A DNA stretch of 24,927 bases from CAZGRP01 sp964527995 (GTDB lineage: Bacteria > Zhuqueibacterota > Zhuqueibacteria > Oceanimicrobiales > CAZGRP01), in contig CAZGRP010000059.1 of the NCBI GenBank assembly GCA_964527995.1, forward strand, positions 1-24,927, read 5' to 3'. The notes below the pieces were generated by a model. That model had not been told where the DNA came from. It ran no database searches and saw only the letters and a list, made by a program, of their open reading frames with translations. The position numbers and the translations under genes were made by a program. Positions 1 to 8,589 of this stretch are shown piece by piece (positions within the stretch are counted from its first letter, which is position 1; every line of letters begins with the position of its first letter).

Positions 1-3000
1 GCCTTGCTGTCGCGGCCCCTTATGGCCCAGAGTCCGGACTGGTCGAGCTGGATCGTGCTTCCGCCAAACCCATCCCCCTATTTCAACGACTGGGAAAACA
101 ACCCCAACAGCGGGAGCTTTTTCCTCCAGTACCGTGGCAACGCGGAGTCCCAGGTGACCTTGCGTTTGACCCTCACCTCCGACCGGGACGGCCAGATCCT
201 TTCCGGTCAGGGCGGGCCGGTGGTGTTTCGCGGGCCAGAAGTACGTGAAATCAAAGTGCCGGACATCATCGACTGGGAAGACGCACAGCGAAGTAGCAGT
301 CTCGAAAGCCAGGTGATGCGGACGGGACGACTGCCGGAGGGACAATACACCGTTTGTGTGGAGGCCGTTGATCCTAACAACATGCCGCTCACCCAGGCCT
401 GCGCCAGCTTTTCCATCCACTATCCCGATCCGCCGTATCTCATTGCCCCTGAGTCGGGTGGAACGCTCCTGGCCCAGTTCCCAACCTTTCAATGGACTCC
501 GGTCCAGGTGCCAGTGGATTATCAGGTGACTTATCTCATTCGTATTGTGGAGCTCCTGCCCGGCCAAACGGCCGAACAAGCGATGGCCAGCAACCTTGCT
601 CACTACGAGCAGAAGCTGCAGAACACCGCGTTCGCCTATCCGATGAGTGGTCTCACCTTCGAGCAGGGAAAAACCTACGTCTGGCAGGTGCAGGCGCTGG
701 ACCAGTACGGCTTCCCGGTTTCGAGCAACGACGGCAAGAGCCAGATCTGGACCTTCAAGGTGGGCACAGCGCAGGGAGCGCTTGATGCACCCGGATTTGT
801 CAACGACGGGACCTGGGATGACATCGACTTCACCAATGAGAAATCGGCCCTTTCTGCCAGGTGGCAAGACGTTCCGAGCGCGGCAAGATATCTCTATGCC
901 ATCGGTACGACCCCCGGCGACAGTGATGTGGTCAAATGGACCGACGCTGGGCTCACGACCGATTTCACCCGCAGCGGGTTGTCGTTGAGACACAAGCAAA
1001 AGTACTATGTCTCGGTCAAGGCGAAGGACAGCGCCGGGAAGGAGGGACCGGTCAGAACTTCAGATGGGGTGACGGTGGATACGTCTCTGCCGGAATCGAT
1101 GGTGCACATCGCGATTCCCGCCGGCGGATTGACGGCGGAGTTTCAAAACAAGAAAAACTTCACGGTCTCCTGGAAAGGCACGGACGATGCCTCGCCGGTC
1201 ACTTCCTACGAAATTCAGTACAAGTTCGATAATGACCTTGCGTGGACGACTTGGCTTGCGAACACTGGCCTCACTTCAGCGACGTTCACGGCGGCGAAGG
1301 ATGGGAAATATGCCTTTCGCAGTCGAGCGAAGGATGCGGCCGGTAACCAGGGAGTTTTCCAGGACAAGGCAGAGGACGCAACCACAGTTGACACCAAACC
1401 GCCCTCTTCTCACGTCGATCCACTGCCTCCAACTCAAACGGCCACGGATTTCATGGTGAGCTGGTCCGGCAGTGATGCCACCACGGGCATCGCGTATTAT
1501 GACATACAGGTCAAGAAGGACGAAGGCCCCTGGCAGAGCTGGCTAACCCAGAATACCGGCACGTCTCAGCTCTTCAAAGGAGAAACGGGTCACACTTATT
1601 CTTTTCGAAGCCGGGCCGTAGATAAGGCGGGCAACATCGAAGAGTTCCCGAAGGAGTATGATGCGATCACCTACATCGGTGCCACGGCCTGGTCCCCACC
1701 GTCACTGGCCGTAAAGATCGCACCTACGAAAATCGTATTCCACCCGAACCAGACCAAGCATGAACTCACAGCAACCTTCCTGCTGACCGCACCACCGGGA
1801 GAGCAGGTGACGCTTAAGGGAGTGGGAGTCAGTGGGAAAGCACCTCTGCCCATGAAATCTGTTCAGATAACACTAAAACCGGGAGTCGTAGAGAAGATCT
1901 CGCTCCCGGTTCAGATCACTGAGCCGACCCAGAAATCCTGGTTGACAGATGATCTCACGGGGTATGTTCGACCGCAGGTTGAGCTGACCGGCGTGTATAC
2001 CTTCAGTGGCGTCGATTCGCATAATCAGCCGATTTCTGCAACGTCCGACTCACTGCACCTGTTCATCTACAAGAAGGCTGAATATGCTAAACAGGACACC
2101 ATTTTCACAAGCGCGGAAACCTATCTGAAAGTCGCCGCAGTGCCTGATGGCGTGATTTACTACCCCGGCAAAACCACCAACTCTATCACATTCTTGTTTC
2201 AGCCTGCAGCCAAGAGCGGCATCGACACTACCCTGGACCGGTTCACTTACTCCATTTCCGGTGGGGATATCCCGAAGTTTCGCGCATTGAGTGGGCAGCA
2301 AATGGCAAAGATCCCCCTGAAAGCAGGAGAGTGGACCGAGTGGACAACGTCAGTGACCTTGTCTGAGAGCACGATCCAAGATCTTTTGAAGACCTATGTC
2401 CACGACCCGAAGTCGGACCTCATCTCCTCCGACCTGCGAGCCGACTTCTTCCCGCACTTCTGGGCCGATCAGGGCCAGACGGTCGATTTTCCAAGTATAC
2501 CGATCTACATCTTGCCCCAATCACCGAACAAGAGACTGGTGGCGACAGCGACTCCAAGTCAGCTCACATTTTTCATGGGAGAAAAAGAGAAAACCGTTAG
2601 GTTCGCACTCACTTCACAGACGCAACCCGGAAATCTGCTGTTGGACATGACGGTCATCGGGCGAACAGTGCAACTGGAAGTTGGCGGCAAGGTCTTGTTC
2701 AAAACAACCGAGAAATTCAACATCGCCCTAAAATCGGGGCAGACCGTGCAGGTTCCTTCCTATGCCGTCAATATCCAGGACCCGGCGGCACTTCGGGGTA
2801 ATCAACCATCGGTCAGTGGAAAGCTCGTGGTGGACTTTGAATGGAAGGAAGGAGATCTATCCACATCGATGACTACGAGCGTCTCGGTACCCGTCAAAAT
2901 CACCAAGGAAGCGTCGCCATTCGCCAGCGCGAAGGCGTTGGTGCTTATTCCCAAGGCGGCACTGTTTAGGCCCACCTCCGAGACCGTGATGACCAAATCA

Positions 3001-6000
3001 GGGTCCAAACAAACGTACAACGGTTTTGGCGAGTTGATCATCATCCCCTCTCCGTTCGATTCTTCCAAAGTCAGAGTGAAAGTCAGCAACCTCATCTTTG
3101 CACCGAACCCCAAGGACAACAAGAAGTTGTCTGCGCAGGGTGGATATCTATTTGCGAAGGCTGCATCTGGGGAGAAGCAAGTCTTCAGCCTGTTCAAGAA
3201 AATATTCAAAGTCAGACACATCAGCTACGACCACTCACGGGCGAACAAGCTCCTGATCAACGACGCCGTCGCTGAGATCCCGATTCTGAAGAAGACTGTT
3301 TACTTCAAGAACCTGGTCATCAACGAGAACGGCCTCGAACTGAAGATCTCCGAGCAGGAGTTGTCTGCTTTCGGCCTGACCTTCCGGGTGACCGACATCC
3401 AGCAGCAGTCCGGCCCCAGCGGGGATGTATTTGCTCTGACCGTTGGGCTACGTCTGAAGGGGAAGCCGAAACCGGAGGAGTTCGTGTCCACCAAGCTGGT
3501 GGTGAGGGACATCAACGGCAAGAATAAGGTGGAAATGAAAGCCATCCCCGGACAGCCGGTGCGACTGATCCCGAATACCGATTACCTCGATTTCAAGTCG
3601 TTCGAATTCAAAGACAAAGGAAACGACGATTGGGTGCTGGCGGTGGAGGTCACTTCCAGCAATCTGCCAATCTTCAGCAAGATCGGTCCGATCACCGGCA
3701 TGGTTGAGTATGAGAAGTCAGGCAAGATCCGCGGAAAGCTGGAACTGATCAAGGAGACGAAGCCGGGGTATCAGAACGACAAGACCGCCATCCAGCTCGG
3801 CAAGTGGGGAGCCATCGATCTGACCTACCTGGGGGTGCAGTTCGCCGGAGTTCAGAAGATCACGACCACCGATGGGAAAAAGGATACAACCTGGGAGTTC
3901 GATTCGGCCCAAAGCCGCCTGGGAATAGCGGCCGATTTGTATCTGCCGGTCGTGGGTGATCCCAACAACCGCATCGAAATCGGCAATCCGGCAAATCCCG
4001 GCCTCTCCATCGATTTCAACGGCAACGTTTCTGCGAGTACGATCAGCCTTGTTTCGGGCAAGAAGCTGGATTTCAAAGCCATTTACATCAATCTGGCTAA
4101 CCTGGCGATCACGCCCCACCCCTTTGCGCTGGAGCTTTCGGGTGGGCTCGGAGTCAACATCTCCGGTGTGGTGGAAGGAGAAGTGGCCTTCCAGGGCCTG
4201 AAGATCGACGAGAACGGCAATTTTACGAATCTTAGCGACGTGGTGAAAGGCGGCAATCTGTCCATTTTGAAAGTGGTGAGCCTCGGCATCGGTGATGTGA
4301 AGTACAGCAGCCAACCCACCCAACTTTCCTTTATGAGCAATGTCGGCAAGACTTCCAAACCGACCAGCGTGGCGGTGAATAGCTACTTTCGACTGAGTGG
4401 AGCGCACCTCAACATCAAAGGGAGTTCGAGCACCGGCGGCGGGAAATTCGACGAACTGGCGGTTTTTACCGACCAACAGGGCAAAACCAGCTTCGTGCTC
4501 CGGCGAGGAAACTTGAATATTCAGAGTACCATAGATCTGAACATTGATTTGCAGTACGTCAACAGCACCAGCCTCGGGCAATACTTGAGTGTAGGCGGCG
4601 GCGCAACCATCGCCGAAAAATACAAAGGCACCATCTACGGCAAGATGGGGACACGGGCCGACGGCCAGCCCACCTGGGGATTTTATCTCGCCGCCGGCAG
4701 TCTGGACATCAACCTGGCAGGGGTGACGCTGGACGAAATCGGCGGCGGGTTTTTCTACAATCCGAGCCTCGAGGACGTCAAAAGCGTGAAGGCGGTGGCC
4801 GGCTTTCACCGTGCGGAACTCAATACAAAAATCGATAAGGTCGCCCCCACCTCCGGTGGGCCGAAGGGCTTCGCGGTGTTTCTCGCCGGTGGCGTCTATA
4901 TCGGCTCCAGTGCCTTTCTGCATGGCCGTGCGCTGATGACGGTCACCGGCAGTGCCTGGTCGCTGGATGCCGAAGTGCAGGCCATCAAAGTCGGCTCCTC
5001 CTATCGGGCCAAAGGACTCGCCAGCCTGACGGTCAACTGGGACCCCGGCTTTTTCGAGGGGCAGTTCAACTTCGGCCTCGACATGTTCAAGCTGATCCAA
5101 GCCGAGGAAAGCGACAACTACTTCGACCTCTACATCTATGGCGGCGACAAATGGGGCGTGATCGGCAAGCTGGACATCACGCTTTTGTTCATCCTGAATC
5201 CCACCGCACAGCTTTACATCGGGGACCAGGGCTTTCTCTTCGACACGGCGATCGAGGCGAGTCTTGACATCGGTGTCATCAGTGGTGGTATTCGACTCGA
5301 GGCGATGGTCTGGTGGCGACGGGATGTAAGCTGGGGCATTTACGGCAGCGGCAAGGCCTGGGGGGAAGTGCTGTGGGGACTGGTCGGCGCGGAAATCGGC
5401 ATGGAGGGCGCGTTGCTGTACGAAGCCCGGGACATCCAGGCGACGGTATTCTATGCCTCCGGGCACCTGACGGTGAAGGCGCTTTTTGTGCACGTATGGA
5501 GCGGTCGCGTGTGGGTCAGTGTCGGCACCAACGGGTGGGATGGGGGGAAGGGAGATAATGATGCCTATAGTCGGGTCATCGCCGATGCACGCAAGATCGG
5601 CCAGAAGATGGAAGAGGACATGCAGGAGCTTGCCGACGACCTGGAGAAGGCGCGGCTGGGACTGTTTACGCTCAATGAAGATCAGCGTGCTGCCGCGGGT
5701 GAGGCGTTGGTTAACCTCGCAGCACTGGCGGGGCTCGACCCGGGCTCAGCGCTCGTAAAAGCCCTCTTCACCCTCGCCTACATGCAGGACAAACAAGTGG
5801 GCGGGCAGAACCCGGTTCTCGATCAACTCTTCAATCGAATCTGGAATCCCACCGGCGCCAGGCTGACGCAATCCTTCAAGAAACTCAAAGAGGATTCTCT
5901 CAAGATCCGAAAGGCTCTCGACCAGCTCGATACCAAAACCCGGCAGGTTGAAAAGCTTCTGGCGAGAAGGCAGGAACTCCTTCAGGGCGAGCTGCCCTCT

Positions 6001-8418
6001 ATTACAGATTTAAGCGGCATGGGCAGCCCGGTGGGCCCGATTCAGTTCAGTCAGGTCACCGTCGCAGGTAGAACCAGGCGGGTATTCAATTACGACTTCG
6101 ATCCGGCAAGAGCACGGAATCTCCAGAGCGCCGCCCGCAAGCAGTTGCAGGATATCCAGGCCTATCATCAGCGGCTGGTCAAGATGGTGGAAGGTTTCGC
6201 CGGGAAGCTTCGTGAACTGGATCAACTCCTCTATCACGGCAACAACTCCGTCTCCGGCCTTACAGGCGACTACGCAGCCACCTTTGCCCAATCCTCCAGC
6301 TACGCGCTCCGGTTTCTCGATCTTTTGAATGCGAAGAGGGACTGGGCCGGAAAGGAGCACGACTGGTTTCGCCAGCACGAGCAACAGACCCGCACGGCGC
6401 TGACCTGGCAGGCAAGGCTGATCTTCCCGCACCTCTTCAATACACCAGACGCCCCAACGCCGGCGCTCAAGAAATTGATCCGGAAACGAATCGTGCTTAT
6501 TCAGGAATTGATGAAGATGGCAGGGAAAAGCGGCTGGAATCCTCCCGACACCCTCTCTGGGAAGGTGGACTGGGAGAAGGTTGCGGTCAATCTGGGTATG
6601 GAGATGTGGCACCACATCCCACTCGCCGGTTTCAATGGCATCCTGCAAAGCGTAGATCAGGTCGCGCTCGCCTTTGCCGGAAAGTTCCAGAAGGCCAACA
6701 ACCTCTACCAGGCCAAGTGGAATGGTTTTACCATGTCTGGCGACAAAGTTTACAGCCGCAAAGCCCGGTTGTTCACCCTGCTTTACGATTTGCTGGACCA
6801 GTTGTCTGTGGAAGCGGGGACGCGGAAGCAGGAGGCCGCTGGAACCGCCACCATGGCATCCGCAGTGACGCCAGGGATAGTAACACGTCCGGCTGCCTGG
6901 TCGAGAACCGCAATACAAGGCCTCACAGGTAGGGAACGGTGGGTGCCTGGTACACCCTTCACCTTTCAGGCGGCTTCGGGAACCGGAGACCTATCGGCCG
7001 TAGGAGCGAACCCGCCTCGCCAACCGCAATCGGCACGGCCGGCGGAGGTGGCACGCAAACCTTCCTGGACACGGGGCTGGGATTTTGAGAAGGAGCGGAG
7101 ATACGTGAAGAGGCTCCTGCAAGTGCCGCGGATCGTGCAACTGACGGGCACGCTGCGGAGCGATTACGGCACCAACCCCTGGTATGCCAAACTCACCCTC
7201 CACTGGAAGGCGCAGCATCCTGAGGGAGTGGCCGAATATAGTTTCGCCATCCCCGGCTATTCGAAGCCGGTATCCCTGAGTGAGCTCGTCTCAAAGGCGC
7301 CCCCTCCGAAACAGCCGTCCCCAAAGGGGGCCGTGACCCTGGAGCAGCAGCTTTCCTATCAGCAACAGGCCCGCGAGCGCCTGCAACAGATGGCGGAAAC
7401 GTCTCAAGGGGAAAGGCGGCTGAAAGAGCAGCAATCCGGCGACTCGCAATGGAGAGGTGCACTGGGGAATTCCGCAATCCGAAGCAATCCGAACTTCGCG
7501 TTTCCATCGCAGGCGTGGCGATCGGTTGCCAAGAATGAGTCCATGGTGATCCCCTTCCTGCGGGAAGTGCATCCCTCGGGAACCTATGAAATCTGGATTC
7601 GTGCCCGTGGAGCCGGCGGCTACACCCTGGAGCGCAAGGCCACGGTATATGTCGGCTATCCTTTCGAAGCCCAAAAAAGCGCAACGAGCGATTTCGGCCC
7701 GCCGACCGTTGAGTCGAAGCTCAATATCTCCGACAGCACCCCGCCATCGACACCCGTGGTCCACGATGCCGGCGACACCACCTCCAGTCGTACGATGCTG
7801 TACGGTAAGTGGAGCGCCATGGATTTCGAGTCGGGTATTCAGGAGTATCAGTACCGGGTTGAGCATCAAACCCGCAAGCTCGGAGGAATTTACTTGCAGC
7901 GTGGCCAATACGTCGTCCAATGGCGGCCCGGTCCGCGCGAAGCCGATACGCCGTGGCTGTCGGCCGGCGGCCAGACCGAACTCAATATTCGGCTGGATAA
8001 ACCCATGGAACCCGGGACCATCTACTACATTCGCGTCAAAGCGAAAAACGGCGCCGGGCTGTGGAGCCCGGAAGGTGTCTCCAACGGCATTCAGCTCAGC
8101 GACCCTACGCCGCCCTCTCAACCGGTGTTGCAGGGCGTTACCCTCGGCCAGACTCTTTCTGCAAGCTGGTCGCCTGCTTCCGACCCGGAATCCGGTGTCC
8201 TCAGCTACCTTTATGCGCTGGGCACGCTGCCGGGCGCGGCCAATGTGATCGATTGGAAAACCACCCAGGGAACCAGGCTTGATCTCACTCAGGCAGCTTT
8301 GAGCAGGCTGCTGAGCACAGCCGTGCAAAAAGGCAAGACCTACTATTTCTCGGTCAGCGCCATGAATGGCATCGGAGTGGTGGGTCCGGTGAAGACGGTG
8401 GAGGTGGTGGCACAATGA
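1..8418 (+). CDS. Giant exported FN3/beta-rich/coiled-coil protein, 5' partial
   Basis: The frame is open from base 1 to the TGA at 8416-8418. The first residues (ALLSRPLMAQ, then SPDW) look like the end of a Sec signal peptide, so the true start lies upstream of the window. Numbering from the TTG at 4, residues 10-255 form a beta-rich N-terminal domain. FN3-like domains follow at about 260-360, 360-462 and 463-556. A long region of beta-strand-rich, amphipathic sequence (about 560-1850) is rich in G-x-hydrophobic patterns. A helical and coiled-coil section (about 1852-2290) includes a Lys/Glu/Gln-rich stretch near 1956-1997. Two more FN3-like domains close the protein (about 2577-2700 and 2701-2804). 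There is no T9SS sorting domain, transmembrane anchor or catalytic motif. I do not recognise the family. A structural role in the envelope, working with the three genes downstream, is inference. The TANFOR-type large proteins of Bacteroidota are a possible relative, unverified. Confidence 0.85.
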   Translation, partial: ALLSRPLMAQSPDWSSWIVLPPNPSPYFNDWENNPNSGSFFLQYRGNAESQVTLRLTLTSDRDGQILSGQGGPVVFRGPEVREIKVPDIIDWEDAQRSSSLESQVMRTGRLPEGQYTVCVEAVDPNNMPLTQACASFSIHYPDPPYLIAPESGGTLLAQFPTFQWTPVQVPVDYQVTYLIRIVELLPGQTAEQAMASNLAHYEQKLQNTAFAYPMSGLTFEQGKTYVWQVQALDQYGFPVSSNDGKSQIWTFKVGTAQGALDAPGFVNDGTWDDIDFTNEKSALSARWQDVPSAARYLYAIGTTPGDSDVVKWTDAGLTTDFTRSGLSLRHKQKYYVSVKAKDSAGKEGPVRTSDGVTVDTSLPESMVHIAIPAGGLTAEFQNKKNFTVSWKGTDDASPVTSYEIQYKFDNDLAWTTWLANTGLTSATFTAAKDGKYAFRSRAKDAAGNQGVFQDKAEDATTVDTKPPSSHVDPLPPTQTATDFMVSWSGSDATTGIAYYDIQVKKDEGPWQSWLTQNTGTSQLFKGETGHTYSFRSRAVDKAGNIEEFPKEYDAITYIGATAWSPPSLAVKIAPTKIVFHPNQTKHELTATFLLTAPPGEQVTLKGVGVSGKAPLPMKSVQITLKPGVVEKISLPVQITEPTQKSWLTDDLTGYVRPQVELTGVYTFSGVDSHNQPISATSDSLHLFIYKKAEYAKQDTIFTSAETYLKVAAVPDGVIYYPGKTTNSITFLFQPAAKSGIDTTLDRFTYSISGGDIPKFRALSGQQMAKIPLKAGEWTEWTTSVTLSESTIQDLLKTYVHDPKSDLISSDLRADFFPHFWADQGQTVDFPSIPIYILPQSPNKRLVATATPSQLTFFMGEKEKTVRFALTSQTQPGNLLLDMTVIGRTVQLEVGGKVLFKTTEKFNIALKSGQTVQVPSYAVNIQDPAALRGNQPSVSGKLVVDFEWKEGDLSTSMTTSVSVPVKITKEASPFASAKALVLIPKAALFRPTSETVMTKSGSKQTYNGFGELIIIPSPFDSSKVRVKVSNLIFAPNPKDNKKLSAQGGYLFAKAASGEKQVFSLFKKIFKVRHISYDHSRANKLLINDAVAEIPILKKTVYFKNLVINENGLELKISEQELSAFGLTFRVTDIQQQSGPSGDVFALTVGLRLKGKPKPEEFVSTKLVVRDINGKNKVEMKAIPGQPVRLIPNTDYLDFKSFEFKDKGNDDWVLAVEVTSSNLPIFSKIGPITGMVEYEKSGKIRGKLELIKETKPGYQNDKTAIQLGKWGAIDLTYLGVQFAGVQKITTTDGKKDTTWEFDSAQSRLGIAADLYLPVVGDPNNRIEIGNPANPGLSIDFNGNVSASTISLVSGKKLDFKAIYINLANLAITPHPFALELSGGLGVNISGVVEGEVAFQGLKIDENGNFTNLSDVVKGGNLSILKVVSLGIGDVKYSSQPTQLSFMSNVGKTSKPTSVAVNSYFRLSGAHLNIKGSSSTGGGKFDELAVFTDQQGKTSFVLRRGNLNIQSTIDLNIDLQYVNSTSLGQYLSVGGGATIAEKYKGTIYGKMGTRADGQPTWGFYLAAGSLDINLAGVTLDEIGGGFFYNPSLEDVKSVKAVAGFHRAELNTKIDKVAPTSGGPKGFAVFLAGGVYIGSSAFLHGRALMTVTGSAWSLDAEVQAIKVGSSYRAKGLASLTVNWDPGFFEGQFNFGLDMFKLIQAEESDNYFDLYIYGGDKWGVIGKLDITLLFILNPTAQLYIGDQGFLFDTAIEASLDIGVISGGIRLEAMVWWRRDVSWGIYGSGKAWGEVLWGLVGAEIGMEGALLYEARDIQATVFYASGHLTVKALFVHVWSGRVWVSVGTNGWDGGKGDNDAYSRVIADARKIGQKMEEDMQELADDLEKARLGLFTLNEDQRAAAGEALVNLAALAGLDPGSALVKALFTLAYMQDKQVGGQNPVLDQLFNRIWNPTGARLTQSFKKLKEDSLKIRKALDQLDTKTRQVEKLLARRQELLQGELPSITDLSGMGSPVGPIQFSQVTVAGRTRRVFNYDFDPARARNLQSAARKQLQDIQAYHQRLVKMVEGFAGKLRELDQLLYHGNNSVSGLTGDYAATFAQSSSYALRFLDLLNAKRDWAGKEHDWFRQHEQQTRTALTWQARLIFPHLFNTPDAPTPALKKLIRKRIVLIQELMKMAGKSGWNPPDTLSGKVDWEKVAVNLGMEMWHHIPLAGFNGILQSVDQVALAFAGKFQKANNLYQAKWNGFTMSGDKVYSRKARLFTLLYDLLDQLSVEAGTRKQEAAGTATMASAVTPGIVTRPAAWSRTAIQGLTGRERWVPGTPFTFQAASGTGDLSAVGANPPRQPQSARPAEVARKPSWTRGWDFEKERRYVKRLLQVPRIVQLTGTLRSDYGTNPWYAKLTLHWKAQHPEGVAEYSFAIPGYSKPVSLSELVSKAPPPKQPSPKGAVTLEQQLSYQQQARERLQQMAETSQGERRLKEQQSGDSQWRGALGNSAIRSNPNFAFPSQAWRSVAKNESMVIPFLREVHPSGTYEIWIRARGAGGYTLERKATVYVGYPFEAQKSATSDFGPPTVESKLNISDSTPPSTPVVHDAGDTTSSRTMLYGKWSAMDFESGIQEYQYRVEHQTRKLGGIYLQRGQYVVQWRPGPREADTPWLSAGGQTELNIRLDKPMEPGTIYYIRVKAKNGAGLWSPEGVSNGIQLSDPTPPSQPVLQGVTLGQTLSASWSPASDPESGVLSYLYALGTLPGAANVIDWKTTQGTRLDLTQAALSRLLSTAVQKGKTYYFSVSAMNGIGVVGPVKTVEVVAQ

Positions 8419-8481
8419 GTTTTGATTTTGCTGGCAGCAAGGGGGATCAGCAGACATTGTGGAGCGTCGGTTGTCGGGTGT

Positions 8482-8570
8482 GGAGTGTTGGAGGGATGGA
8501 TGGTTGGAGAGGTGGAGGCGGCCCAAATCGAAGTGATCCACTCACTCCATCCATCCACCACTCCACCTCT
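8482..8570. repeat. Inverted pair of degenerate 8-bp tandem arrays (copy 1)
   Basis: Five consecutive 8-bp units, each beginning GGAG or GGAT, start at 8482, 8490, 8498, 8506 and 8514 (for example GGAGTGTT, GGAGGGAT). The opposite strand of about 8533-8570 carries the same type of unit (GGAGTGGT, GGATGGAT). The two arms can therefore fold into a long imperfect hairpin around a short loop. One exact match is AGAGGTGGAG at 8508-8517 with CTCCACCTCT at 8561-8570. The right arm ends 19 bases before the next start codon. Confidence 0.75.
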
Positions 8571-8589
8571 ATGAAATGAGGATGTACCG

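Noticed and set aside
3718..5493. A 591-codon open frame on the minus strand inside the giant gene
   Set aside because: It lies wholly within a convincing + strand gene, has no domain or signal, and is a typical shadow in GC-rich DNA.
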